Assembly (NCBI GenBank): GCA_003116975.1
Contig: BGKB01000011.1
Coordinates: forward strand, 62,001 to 126,000
Source: Aurantiochytrium sp. KH105
Taxonomy: Eukaryota; Sar; Bigyra; Thraustochytrida; Thraustochytriidae
Length of the DNA stretch: 64,000 bases
Direction of reading: 5' to 3'
A model generated the notes under the pieces. That model was given only the letters and a program-made list of their open reading frames with translations, was not told where the DNA came from and ran no database searches. Each line of letters begins with the position of its first letter. Position 1 is the stretch's first letter. Shown in pieces: positions 1 through 9,599 of this stretch. The translations under genes and the position numbers were made by a program.

Positions 1-170
1 GTGTGACACCAGTTTCCTTGGTTCTTGTCGCTGGCTGCGAGACTTTGATGGCCGCTTTGCTCTGTGCGCTCGCACAGCGCAAAGGTGTCAGGGTCATTGA
101 GGATAGTGGACAGTTTTCGCTCCCACGTCTGGCGCCCGGTGTTAGCCATGTTGGTGACGTCCATGTCCAT
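1..170 (-). CDS. 5' end of an unknown gene, cut by the window edge
   Basis: A frame opens on the minus strand with ATG at 170 and runs off the left edge for 56 codons without a stop. An in-frame stop lies about 50 bases upstream, so 170 (or the second ATG at 164) is the likely start. An AT-rich, TATA-like stretch sits near 205-219. The product begins MDMDVTNMANTGRQTWERKL and continues with a mixed, globular-looking composition (NDPDTFALCER) unlike the Arg/Pro/Ala-rich spurious frames nearby. No family is recognised. It is divergent from the hydrolase gene at 855. It could be a chance open frame; only the sequence to the left can tell. Confidence 0.35.
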   Translation of the reverse strand, partial: MDMDVTNMANTGRQTWERKLSTILNDPDTFALCERTEQSGHQSLAASDKNQGNWCH

Positions 171-854
171 GCGCAGGCGGAAGGATTCGGACGAAGAAGC
201 GTCTTTGTATTGTATAATAAATTATCGTCTGATCGCGAGTTGTGAATTGCTTCAAACAAAGAACAAGAAAGTAGCCGTTGATCGCGTACCGAGGTGTGTA
301 CCTGGGCTGGCCTTTGTGAGTCGAGGACTCGGGTCGTTTTTTCTTTCGTCGAGGGGCTGCCCTTGGGCCTGGCAATGTGCCCGACCATTTTCTCTTTCTC
401 CCTCCTCCTCGCCACCTGTGTCGCGACAGATGCTTCGGTCGTCTGTCTTCATTTGCATGCGTCGGTGCAATCTACTTCTGTACGATAACGTTGCTCGACG
501 GTACGAAAAGAGAGAGCCTCACCCAAGTTGAACGTGCAGAGCCCAAAACGCAAACGCAGCGAGCAGGATCGCGCGCACGCCCGCCCGCGAAGGGGCCGCC
601 GGAGCGAGGGCGGGAGAGGATACGTGCAGGACCGGCGCGAGCGTCGTGGCGCGCGGCCGCTTGGCGGCGGGTGGGGGGCGTTGTTCGTCTCGTGCAAACT
701 GCCGATCTGCCGAGGGGTTTGGCTGCTCGAAACCGCGAGCCTTTTACACAAACAACTCTTGCTTGCTCGGGGCAAGGCGTGTATAACGCGCGCGAGGGCG
801 AGGGCGAGGGCGAGGGCGAGGTGCGAGCGAGAAGCGCGGACGCGGAGAGGAGCG
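171..854. promoter_or_regulatory. Divergent spacer with a GGGCGA repeat in the hydrolase leader
   Basis: This spacer separates the minus-strand fragment from the hydrolase gene. It holds an AT-rich patch near 205-225 and a GC-rich leader with about five GGGCGA units at 792-820, directly before the hydrolase start. No coding region is supported. The repeat translates into an Arg-Ala run in the frame of the hydrolase, which is why the frame appears open far upstream of the true start. Confidence 0.4.
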
Positions 855-1964
855 ATGTGGAAGCTTCGCGAGATGCTGCGAGGCCGCACGGCGCGTGAAC
901 TGTTTATGCTGCTCGGCAAGGGCGTGGCAGGCGCAACGACAGCGACGGTGGGCCTTTGCGCGGGCGTCGGCGCGTACGGCGCGTACTCGATCAATCAGCC
1001 GCGGCAACGATGGTTTACGGACAACTTTGTGCTAACGCCAGAGACGATGCGGCTGCCGTACAAGAAGGTGACAATCGAGACGGAGGACGGGATTCTCCTG
1101 GATGCGTGGTTCATGGAGCAGACAGTGCGCGGCAAGGCAAGCTCGAACTTGGTGCTGTGCTGCAACCCTTATAACCAAGACAAGTCATCGCTGCTCGGCG
1201 TTGCGCGCGGACTCTGGGACTCGGGATATTCTGTGTTACTGTACGACTTCCGCAGCCATGCCCGCGAGCAGACGCATCAAACGATCGGATATCTGGAGAA
1301 GCGTGACGGCGACGCGGCTCTGGACTGGCTGTGCGCGAACAAGCCAAAAGACGGGCGTATTGGTCTGGTGGGCGCGTCCATGGGCGGCGCGGTGGCGCTG
1401 ATGCTGGCGGCGGAACGGCGACCGGAGGTGATTGCATGTGCAACAGACTGCGCGTTCTCGTGCCTGAAAGACGTAATTGGAACGCGCTTGGACCGTATGT
1501 TTCCCACGACGCGCCTTTTTGGCATGGACTCGATCTTGCCGCTGCACGTGCTCTTTTTGGAGTCGATTTGCTTTATGACGCGTATTATTTATGGGTACGA
1601 CCCAGCCATGGTGGGGCCTCGGCATGAGCTGGGGAACATCGACATTCCTTTGCTGATTGTGCACAGTGAGAAGGACAGCGTGGTCCCGCTCTCGCACGGG
1701 TTCGAAGTGCACTCGCTGTCCGGGTCATCGGAGAAGGAGTTCTTTGTAGTAAAGAATGCGGAGCACATTGAGTCGTTCTTTTTGGATGAGAAGGAGTACA
1801 CGCGTCGCATTGTTGGTTTCTTTGACGACGTCTTTGGGAACGCGCCGGCCGGCCTTTTCGTTGCTGGTCATGAGGCGCAGCACCAGGCGAACATCAAGAT
1901 TGCTTCCGCGAAGCGTAAGGTTTCCCAGCAGAAGCAAAGGCAGCAGGCCAGCGAAGCGGCGTAG
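855..1964 (+). CDS. Alpha/beta-hydrolase (serine hydrolase, ABHD13/BEM46-like) with N-terminal membrane segment
   Basis: A 369-residue protein of the alpha/beta-hydrolase fold. The nucleophile elbow G-A-S-M-G puts the catalytic serine at residue 175. A late acidic residue in HSEKDSVVPL (Asp274) and a histidine in KNAEHIESF (His304) complete a plausible Ser-Asp-His triad. The strand-turn YDFRSHARE before the elbow is also typical of the family. Residues about 16-42 are hydrophobic and Gly/Ala-rich, suggesting a single N-terminal membrane anchor, as in ABHD13/BEM46 relatives. The C-terminus is a basic, Lys/Gln-rich tail. I chose ATG 855 because the upstream in-frame extension (from 528) is low-complexity Arg/Ala sequence encoded by a leader repeat. 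The substrate cannot be told from sequence; lipid or acyl-ester hydrolysis is a family-level guess. Confidence 0.85.
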   Translation: MWKLREMLRGRTARELFMLLGKGVAGATTATVGLCAGVGAYGAYSINQPRQRWFTDNFVLTPETMRLPYKKVTIETEDGILLDAWFMEQTVRGKASSNLVLCCNPYNQDKSSLLGVARGLWDSGYSVLLYDFRSHAREQTHQTIGYLEKRDGDAALDWLCANKPKDGRIGLVGASMGGAVALMLAAERRPEVIACATDCAFSCLKDVIGTRLDRMFPTTRLFGMDSILPLHVLFLESICFMTRIIYGYDPAMVGPRHELGNIDIPLLIVHSEKDSVVPLSHGFEVHSLSGSSEKEFFVVKNAEHIESFFLDEKEYTRRIVGFFDDVFGNAPAGLFVAGHEAQHQANIKIASAKRKVSQQKQRQQASEAA

Positions 1965-2443
1965 ATAGTTTCGGAGGCACGCACGCGCGTAGGCTCGCTG
2001 TCTCCTCGAGGTCCCCGTGGATCGAATCCACGCCAGAAATAGCGAAACGAACGAACGCACGCAGAGGAGGAAAAGGAAGGGAAAGGAGCCAGCCGAGCTG
2101 CGAGCACCATATCATCAATAGCAATATCTTTGGTTCCCAGTCGAAGCGCCGAGCTGAGTGAGTCACAGGTGGCACGAGCCCTTCTTCATGGCATTTTTGC
2201 TGTGGGGGAAAAAGATGGCCTGTGTTTACGTCTGCGTCTCTGCTAGGTCTACTATACGTGTATAACCTACTCACTCACTCACTTGGGATGCAACGCTATT
2301 TGAACCAATCTCTTCCGCCAGCAGCGAAAAGAACAAGTCTAGCCTCTTCTTCGTTCAGCCGCCAATCTGCGAGCGAGTCAGTCAGCTGCAGCCACCATGG
2401 CCAGTCACTGTCACCGTCACGGGCAGCTGCCGTGCGTGTCGCA

Positions 2444-2483
<40 letters not shown>
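2444..2483. repeat. (CCAG)n microsatellite
   Basis: About ten consecutive tetranucleotide CCAG/CAGC units. The same tetramer recurs in many spacers of this window (near 3880, 6770, 25990, 45970), so it is a genome-wide feature rather than a local one. Confidence 0.9.
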
Positions 2484-2489
<6 letters not shown>

Positions 2490-3549
2490 AGCCAGCAGCG
2501 CTCGTCACGCTCGAGCGCAGGATGATCGCAAAACCACCCCGAGAACCATATTGTACGTATCCATTCCCTCATTCATTCTTCATTCATTCCTTCATTCATT
2601 CGTTCACTTCACGCACGCAACCTCGTAGTCTTGCTCTTCCCCTCCTCCCTCCCTCCCTCCCTCGCCTTCGCGCCTTGCGTTCTAACTGGCCTTTCGATCC
2701 CAGTCGGCGGGAAAGGAGGCGGTCCCATCCGACCGCTCTCGGTCTCGGCCTCGGGGGCCCGGGGCGCCATCTTCCTGGCCAGCGGCGCGGTCCCCGCCAC
2801 GCCGCGAGCCGCGCCGCTCTCGGCTCGGCCCGGCTCGGCTCGGCTCGGCTCGGCGCGCGTCCACGCGCCCACGCTCGCCGTGCGCGCCTCCATCGTCGGT
2901 CTCGGGTCCACGCCCGCGGCTCGTTTCGTCGCGGCGCGGGATGCAAAAACCGCGGCTGCGCTCGCCCGCCCGCCCGCCCGCCCGCTCGATGCCGAGCCCC
3001 TCCGATCGCAGCGCCGGCGCTCGATCGCAGTCTCCAGTCGGCGCGGCCGCGAGGGAGGGAGCTCGGCCGACCCGCGACCGCCCGTCGTGCGCTGCGAGCG
3101 ACCGCGGCGACGGCGGCGCGGCGACGGAGACGGCGGCGAGGGGCCTCGGGGCCCGCGCTTGGCAGCTCGCCATGGCTGGGCAGGCAGGCAAGGCAGCGGC
3201 TGCAGGTTCAAGTTGTCCGGGATAAAGAAAAGAAAAGAAAAGAAAAAGATAGGAAAAAGGTTGGTGGGTGGAGAACGAAGAAGCGGCCACTGCGCCGCCG
3301 GCAGCGGACGGGCGCCGCCATGATTCCATGATTGGGCCGACGCGCGGCCGCCCCGAGGAACGCCGGAGAGCGCAGCAGGCCGGTCCCTGCGCGCGACAGC
3401 GACCGGTCCTTGCGCGGCGGGTCTGCGCCTCGCGGCGCGGGGACCTCCCGGCCGGCCGGCCGGCCGCTCGCTCGCTCGCTTGCTCGAACGTGCGCCCGCG
3501 CAAAGAGCGGCGGCGGGAGAGCGGGCGCGACTCGCTCGCTCAACGCGCT

Positions 3550-3690
3550 CGAAAAAAAGCTGGGATCCTAAAAGAAAAGAATGGAATGAAAAGAAAAGAA
3601 AAAGAAAAGAAAGCAAAAAAGTAAAGAAAAAGAAGAAGAAAAAATGCGCGAAAAAAGAACGGGGGAAGAACGGTGGCCGCGAGAAAAAAA
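3550..3690. repeat. Homopurine (AAAAG/GAAA-type) tract
   Basis: About 140 bases almost free of pyrimidines on the + strand, built of AAAAG, GAAA and AAG units. A smaller AAAAG run lies at 3227-3250. Similar tracts occur at 6650-6750, 31946-32055 and 49113-49256. Confidence 0.85.
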
Positions 3691-5066
3691 AAAAGCTTGC
3701 TGAGGAAGGAATGTATTACCCGCTCAAGGCGAAAGAAGTGGAGCATGCGAGAGCGCTCATTCGCTTGGTCTCGCCTCGCAGGCATCCCGGCTCGTAAGCG
3801 TTTTCTTGAAAGGAAAGCCCGGGACTTGCGTGGGTGGAGGAGGCTCAGGCCGGTGCTGGTCGCAGTCCCACTCCAGCAGCCAGCCAGCTAGCCAGCCACG
3901 TGCTGGTTGCGGTGCCTCGGAATGGACTTCCCGGGCTCGCGAGCTCGCCGGTGCGGCCAGCCAGCCATGAAACGAAAACGCTGAGGTGTGAGTGACGGTG
4001 GCAAAATGCAGGCGACCTTTGAGCTATAGTCAACTTGAAGTGGAAATTGTAAAAGTCAAGTAAAATGTAAATGGACGACCAGCCGAAATGGACGAAGGCG
4101 AGTGAAAACGCATCATCCTCCCTCGTTCTGGGACGCGACCTGGCCTGGCCTGGTCTGCCTGGTCGCTGTTTTTTTGGCGAAACGTGGTCAAGGCTCGAGA
4201 CTTGACTCCGGGCTTCCGTGGAGTCCACAAAGGGGGACCAGCGGCAGACAGCCATTCGTCCAGGCCTGCGGCCGACTGCGAAAAAGCGTGGACCCGGCTC
4301 GTGCGTCGGCATTTGTCTGCCTGCATTCGCGTCGTTGCTCGCAGTGGCAGTTGCTCGCTAGCCAGCTCGGCTCGATGCAAAAGCAAGGGAAAAGAGTGAA
4401 AGAGTCAGTTGTAGCGTTCACGGGGCACGCCGCGAGAACTCCCGCGTCGCTTCTTGACACAGCGTGGGCGCGTGCGCGTTGTTGTCGCATCCGAAAGCGA
4501 TGCAGTCAGTCAGTCGCTATAAAGTTGCATAGTAGCGTGGTTGGCAGTGTTGCTAGCCACAGCCATTCTTGACAGACATACATTTCTGAGAGCGCCTCAG
4601 CCTCGCTTACGACACAGGAAAAAAAGGCTGAATCTGGGATCCAAGGCAGAGTGGGCCTCCATTTTCGCCGCCATTGCTTGGTCTCTTCGCGTCACTCCGA
4701 CGGAGGAGACGCTGCAGTTCCTTCTGTCTGACCATGAATCTTAGTGGTTAAAGGAGGAGAGCTGCGGATACTCTGGCCCGTGGCCGGCTTCTTGAAGCAA
4801 GGGACACTCACGCTGTGTCAGACCGCGGCGCGTCAGATTGCATCCCGTCGCAACAGTGGTACGTCCCCGTCCGTCCACTGCCGCATCTCCATTCTCTACT
4901 CCTCACAGGGCGCTTCCCGCAGTGCAGGCCTCCATTTTGGCTGTGGCGGATTGTTTCCCTCTCCCTCCCATCATCCCTCCCTCGCTCGCATGCTTTGCGG
5001 AGGAGCAGTGGCCGCCGGGAAAAAGAACAGTCCCGTTTTTGTTGTGGCGGCTGTCAAAGAAGTAGG

Positions 5067-5122
5067 GTAAGGAGCCACTTTCGCCGGTGATTTCTTTCTT
5101 TTTTTCTTTCTTTCTTCTGCAG
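5067..5122 (+). other. Candidate 56-base spliceosomal intron
   Basis: The donor AGG|GTAAGG is followed 56 bases later by a long uninterrupted pyrimidine tract and the acceptor TTCTGCAG|G. This is the clearest intron-like signature on the + strand of the window. Removing it joins two low-complexity open frames (about 4744-5066 and 5123-5460) into one longer frame, but the product is not protein-like. The intron may instead sit in a non-coding transcript or a long 5' leader. Transcript data are needed to decide. Confidence 0.4.
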
Positions 5123-5178
5123 GCAGCGCAGACACAGCGCTCACCCAGCTCACAAGTCCCCTCGCGCAGCCAAAGCAA

Positions 5179-5230
5179 CCATCCACCATCCTCCATCCAT
5201 CCACCCATCCATCCATCCATCCATCATCCA
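5179..5230. repeat. (CATC)n microsatellite
   Basis: Imperfect run of CATC/CCAT tetramers just downstream of the candidate intron. The same tetramer recurs at 42385-42520 (reverse complement) and 49507-49546. Confidence 0.85.
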
Positions 5231-6351
5231 TGGCAAGACCAGGCTTCTCTCTCTGCCAATCCAAACGAAGCCATGCCCTCCGAATCCGCCCTCGGCGGCG
5301 CGCATTCTCCACTCGCCGTCTCGTCGCAGCGGTCAGCGCCGCGCACGCGGCAGCTCTGGGAGTACCGCAGCTGCAGAGCGAGCGAGCAGAGCAGCGCTGA
5401 GCGGAGCAGGGCAGCACAGAGGCAGCTGCGGGGCTGCGGACTGGCTACGTGGCCGCCGGCCCTTACATTAGTTCGATCGAGCGATCGATCGGTCGGCCGT
5501 GTCGGCCCACAGTGCCCGGCAACCTCGCAGGCGCACTCGCCATCGTCGCAGCCGGCTGCGGGCAGAGCGCGCGAGGCTGAGGCGCCATGATGGGGCGGCC
5601 AGGGTCCCGCGTCACGGCGGCGCGGCGTGACGGCGGCCTCCTGAACGAACGCGCCGCAGAGGCCGCGGGCAGCGGCGGCAGCAGGCACTGCAGGCGGGCG
5701 GCGTCGCGTCTGCGTGCGGCAGCGACGAGGCCTTCCTGCCTGCCTGCGGCATATCCGGGGCTGCGAAAGATCGAGATGTAGGCATGGATGGCGTCACGGC
5801 GCAGCGAGAGGAGAGAGCGGCCAGGAGGACGAAGGGTGGAGCGTATCACGATGGGCCGGAGAAGAAGAAGACAACGTCAGGAGCGCCGGCTCCCTTCCTC
5901 GGCTTGGCTTGGCGTGGCTTGGCGTGGCGTGGCAGGCGGCGCCGACCGGCCACTGGCCGAGAGGAGCGGAGGGAGGCAGCGGCTGCGGAGGCGGCGGACG
6001 TCCGCGTTGTTAGTCGGGGCGCGGGAGGATAGGAGGAGAGGGAGGGAGCGGCAGCGAGGCAGCCGGCCCGGCGCGCAGAGGCACGGCCTGGCCCGCTCGT
6101 TCTTTCTTTTTATTATTATTTCCTTTTTTATGTTCCATTTTATGTTTGAATTTTTCTTTCTTTGGATGTTATAATTTCTGATTTGGGTGAGGCTGTTCTT
6201 TCGGCTGCTCCCGGACTCGCTTCCTTCCCAGCTTCCTGCCTGCGGAGCGGCCGGCTGCCGCCGCAGGAGAACGAGGCCGCGGCAAGGCGGGAGCTGCGCC
6301 GCGCTCGGCCTCGTCGTCCTCGCTCGCCGTGGCGCGACTTCCCTCCTTCCT

Positions 6352-6398
6352 TCGCTCGTTCGATCGTTCGGTCGGTCGTTCGGTCGATCGGTCGATCC
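6352..6398. repeat. CGAT/CGGT tetranucleotide run
   Basis: Interspersed TCGG, TCGA and TCGT units form an imperfect microsatellite in the pyrimidine-rich stretch upstream of the secreted-protein gene at 6975. Confidence 0.7.
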
Positions 6399-6534
6399 TC
6401 CGTTCATCAGCCCGGCAAGGCAGCCTGCTTCGGGCTCCTTCCTTCCTTCCTTCCTTTCCGCCGTCATTCCGCGGAAGGGGGACGTGGCGCGTGCGTCCAG
6501 TGCGAGTCCATTCCCGCGGCTGCTGCTTGACGCT

Positions 6535-6974
6535 ATACTAGTATGCAGCTAGATAGAGGCCTGGGCCGGTGTTCATTCCCTCGATTTCCCACTTCTCTCC
6601 CTCCTCGCTCCAGGGCCCGCCATGGATGGCATGCATAGAGCAAGCATAAGCGAAGGGAAGGAAGGAGGGAAAGAAAGAACGATCGACAGAAAGAAGAAAA
6701 AGAAAAGAAAGAAAAGAAAGAAGAAAAAAAAGGAAAGAAAAAAGGAAGTGAAGGCGAGTGAATCCAGCCAGCCAGCCTCGCCTCGCCTCGGAGCCAGCCA
6801 GCCGGCCAGCCAGTCTGAGCGAGCGAGCGAGCGACGCAAACCTGCAAGCAAGCAAACCCGAAACACGGATTGCAAACAAACAAGCAACCAAGCAACGAGC
6901 AGCAGCAGCAGCAGCAGCCAGCCCCGTCGTCCGTCGTACGCTCGCGCGCGCGACTTGTAAAGAAGAGAAGAAAG
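6535..6974 (+). promoter_or_regulatory. Putative promoter and T-poor leader of the secreted-protein gene
   Basis: A perfect 10-base palindrome ATACTAGTAT lies at 6535-6544. The strand then changes at about 6620 from pyrimidine-rich to almost pure purine (6650-6750), followed by GCCA, GAGC and AAGC tetramers and a (CAG)n run, with very little T until the ATG at 6975. I read the switch as marking transcription start and the T-poor stretch as 5' leader. This is inference from composition. Confidence 0.35.
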
Positions 6975-8081
6975 ATGCAGATGTCTATCAAGGTCGCGGT
7001 CACTGTGCTGGCGCTCGCCCTCGTCAAGGAGGGCTCCGCCTTCACGATCGAGAACCCGACGTCCACGGACGCCTACACCTCGTACACGGCGCAGGAGCCC
7101 ATCTCCGGTACGACCGTCTACGTGGCCAGCGGTGGCCCCTCCGGACTTGAGAGCGGCAACTGCACCTTTTCCACCGGCACCGAGGATGAGTGGAACATCA
7201 AGGAGAGGGGCGGCGGCACAACCACCGTGAACGGCTGCACCGACGTTGTGACGAAATCCAACAGCGCGAACAGCCTTCCCCGCAAGTACTCTGCCAGCGG
7301 CAACGCACCCTCTGCCTTCGATTCGACCGATCAGTGGTGCTTCATCGGTGAGGTCAACGACGGAGGCTCCAGCGCCGCCAATGCCGGCGTTGCTAACTAC
7401 AACGCCAAGGACGGTCAGAACGACAAGTGGACCGAATGGGCCTACTGCGCTGAGGAAACCACCGACGAAGTCTACCAATACACGAGTCTCAAGGGCTTCA
7501 GCAAGGACGAGTCAAAGAACGTTGATGGCTACCCCTGCGCCGGCACTTGGAACTACAACACCAACGACGGTTCTCCGGTCGCCGTGACCAGCAACTGCCT
7601 TCCCTTCGACGAGTACCCGCCGTACACCGACGGTCTCGACTTCTCCGACGTTCCCGAGGAACAGCAGGCCTACTGGTGCTACCTCGAGCCCGGTGATGGC
7701 TCGCGCGGCTACAACCCGGAGCAGGTCGATTCCGATGGCAACCCCACCGATAAGGTCTACTCCTGGGGCTTTTGCCAGGATTCCGAGGACCCCTACACGG
7801 ACTCGAGCTCTTCGGATACGGCGGCCCCCACGGCTTCCCCGACCGAGAGCCCCACCGAGGAGTCCTCGACCGAGGCGCCGACCTCTGAGTCGGGTAACTC
7901 CACCGAGACGGGCAACTCCACCTCCACCGAGGCACCGACCCAGGCCCCCGAGACCGATTCCGGCACCTCGGCGCCCACACCTGACGATGAGGAGGGTTCC
8001 AGTGGCGAGGCACCTTCGGCCGCGACTGGTCTCAGTGTCTCCATGCTTCTCGCCACTGCTGCGGTTGCGCGTGCCCTTTAG
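6975..8081 (+). CDS. Secreted cysteine-patterned protein with mucin-like tail, copy 1
   Basis: A 368-residue protein: signal peptide at about 1-22 (cleavage near GSA|F), then a cysteine-patterned ectodomain, a Ser/Thr/Pro/Glu-rich linker from about 275 to 350, and a weakly hydrophobic C-terminus suited to a GPI signal or short anchor. The ectodomain has eight cysteines in two sets of four (63, 88, 122, 158 and 188, 208, 235, 267). Each set ends in the pattern W-C ... W-x-[YF]-C. This recalls fibronectin type II/kringle-like modules, although the spacings are longer than in true FN2 domains. Asn-X-Thr/Ser sites occur in the linker. Its closest relative here is the protein at 12300-13415, which shares all eight cysteines. 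No enzymatic motif is visible; a cell-surface or extracellular-matrix role is likely. The ATG at 6975 is chosen because it opens the signal peptide. Confidence 0.8.
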   Translation: MQMSIKVAVTVLALALVKEGSAFTIENPTSTDAYTSYTAQEPISGTTVYVASGGPSGLESGNCTFSTGTEDEWNIKERGGGTTTVNGCTDVVTKSNSANSLPRKYSASGNAPSAFDSTDQWCFIGEVNDGGSSAANAGVANYNAKDGQNDKWTEWAYCAEETTDEVYQYTSLKGFSKDESKNVDGYPCAGTWNYNTNDGSPVAVTSNCLPFDEYPPYTDGLDFSDVPEEQQAYWCYLEPGDGSRGYNPEQVDSDGNPTDKVYSWGFCQDSEDPYTDSSSSDTAAPTASPTESPTEESSTEAPTSESGNSTETGNSTSTEAPTQAPETDSGTSAPTPDDEEGSSGEAPSAATGLSVSMLLATAAVARAL

Positions 8082-8576
8082 AACGGGTTTGTAGCCATGA
8101 CCTGATGATCTTCTCAACGAACGATCATCTGATTGATTCCCGCTTACGGTGATGAAAAGATATGTTTGTTTTCGCTCGCTCTCTTGTTCTCTCTCTCACA
8201 CACACAACTTTGGCCTTTGAGCGCTGTATAGTAACAACTTTCACAAGTGCATCTAGACCTACCTTGATTGGTAGTAGGACGCGTAGAGATTTTTCTGTAT
8301 TTCATTCACATTTACAACATCCTAAACATCAGCATCATCTCCGCAAAGCAACGCGTTGTCTGTCTTGATTAACCCGGTCGGTCACCATATTTTGGATTAC
8401 ATTTCTCATAGATGGGCGGTGAGACGTGTTTCTATTGGCAATCGAAAAGCTCATTTAGTTTGTGAAGTTAGCTGTTTGTTCTTCTCTGTGTATGTACCTC
8501 GTTGATCTCTGTAACTGCGACTTGACTTTTGCTCCAAGATGCTGCTGGTTGGTAAAATGGAGCCTCGAGACAAACC
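8082..8576. other. Convergent 3' spacer
   Basis: AT-richer sequence between the ends of two convergent genes. A small inverted repeat GATGATC/GATCATC lies about 20 bases after the stop of the secreted-protein gene (8103-8129) and could form a short stem. No other structure or gene is seen. Confidence 0.6.
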
Positions 8577-9599
8577 CTATCGATACCTCGAGCTCCCTCC
8601 AGCACCGTAAGATGGCGAGACGTGGGACGTTGGCTCCGAAGTCCTCGAAAAACTGGAAACAGCTGCAAAAGCAGCAGCCAAAGACAGACAAACCGCCGCT
8701 GCGCCGAGCGCCAGTCGGGCACGGGAAGAAAAGGGGCTCGCCGTGGCTGACACAGGAAGCAATCGCGGCCGAGAGGGCGATGCATCCATCTCAAGCGGTG
8801 CCACCTGCAACGAGAGAACATATTCGCCATCTGCAATGCCAGAGTGAAAATTGCAACTCTCTGTAATGGTGCTCCGGGGTCGAATCGACGTTGTTGCATC
8901 GCGACATCCTGGCTCGAGACCAAAGAATACAGAATGATTCGGCATTAACGGCCCGCTCTCCTCGCGGTCCACCGAAGGGAGGTCCACGAGCAAATGCCTC
9001 ACGCCCAGCGAAAGCATGTACTCCATCGCCCCTCCCGTGAAATATGGAGGGTTCGTGTTGGTAAATTTACGAGCACGGTGAAACTCGCGGCTGTACGAGG
9101 CCCCCAGAGCACGTACGCACAGCGCATCGAGCTGGCGTTCTCCGCTAAACTTGTTCAAGTGCTTGCGAACCGCAGCTTCCAGCATATCGCGTGTAATTAG
9201 ACGATCGCCCTCCTCCTGCTGCGCATATTCCAGATCGTCCATCCTCGCCGCTCGCGGTCGCACAGTTACCAGCACAGCCGAAGCCAGTGTCGGGATCGCG
9301 CACGAGGTCACGAACACGCGTTGCTCCGAAATGTGGCCCACACACTCTGTATGGGTTCCACACCCATGCGCGCAAAATGTCACCTCATGACAATTCACCG
9401 ACGCACCTTCCCGGACATCCAGTTCCACATCTCCAAACCGCACGGGCTGCGCACACGCTTCAGGCAAGCCAAAAGCTTCCATCTGATCCTTTGCATTCGT
9501 GTACGGGCTCACCGGGTGGCATGCGTCCAGCCACGCGCTCGCTGATCCACCCGCGCTTGGCTCTTCACACCCAACACGAACGAGAACATTGTCACCCAT
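8577..9599 (-). CDS. Cyclase-family hydrolase (kynurenine-formamidase-like) with a C-terminal membrane segment
   Basis: A 340-residue protein. Residues about 25-282 match the metal-dependent cyclase/kynurenine formamidase family. The metal-binding motif reads H78-G-C-G-T-H83-T-E85-C-V-G-H89, a variant of HxGTHxDxPxH in which Glu replaces Asp. This GTHTECVGH form resembles one I recall from bacterial cyclase-family proteins. Further family marks are ASVNCHEVTF, the PPYFTGGAMEYML helix, LLVDLPSVDREES (203-215) and the terminal DASPSRP (272-278). After the domain comes an added tail with one hydrophobic segment at about 296-316 and a Ser/Gly-rich end, which would anchor the enzyme in a membrane. 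The substrate is unknown: an ester or N-formyl amide by family. A bacterial origin by transfer is possible but needs a tree. Confidence 0.85.
   Translation of the reverse strand: MGDNVLVRVGCEEPSAGGSASAWLDACHPVSPYTNAKDQMEAFGLPEACAQPVRFGDVELDVREGASVNCHEVTFCAHGCGTHTECVGHISEQRVFVTSCAIPTLASAVLVTVRPRAARMDDLEYAQQEEGDRLITRDMLEAAVRKHLNKFSGERQLDALCVRALGASYSREFHRARKFTNTNPPYFTGGAMEYMLSLGVRHLLVDLPSVDREESGPLMPNHSVFFGLEPGCRDATTSIRPRSTITESCNFHSGIADGEYVLSLQVAPLEMDASPSRPRLLPVSATASPFSSRARLALGAAAVCLSLAAAFAAVSSFSRTSEPTSHVSPSYGAGGSSRYR

Larger units (their letters stand above)
1965..6974. other. 5 kb repeat-rich spacer without a supportable gene
   Basis: Open frames of 100-335 codons occur on both strands, but all are Arg/Ala/Pro/Ser-rich products of GC-rich repeats and overlap each other, so I do not call them. 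The spacer holds (CCAG)n near 2444-2483, (CATT)n near 2567-2606, a GGCTC pentamer run near 2822-2853, CCGG/CTCG runs near 3449-3485 and a homopurine block at about 3550-3690. It also holds a short-intron signature at 5067-5122, a CATC run near 5179-5230 and the putative leader of the next gene after about 6620. Confidence 0.6.

Noticed and set aside
1966-2041. tRNA-like T-arm (CGTGG ATCGAAT CCACG)
   Set aside because: No matching acceptor stem, A box or anticodon arm at the right spacing.
2522-3616. Overlapping open frames of 230-335 codons on both strands
   Set aside because: Products are Arg/Ala/Pro/Ser-rich, follow GC-rich microsatellites and overlap in several frames; none has a domain or a good start.
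5226-5393. 55-codon frame after the candidate intron with an RRAFST-like mitochondrial targeting pattern
   Set aside because: Short, Arg/Ala-rich and in repeat-laden sequence; the pattern can arise by chance and nothing follows it.
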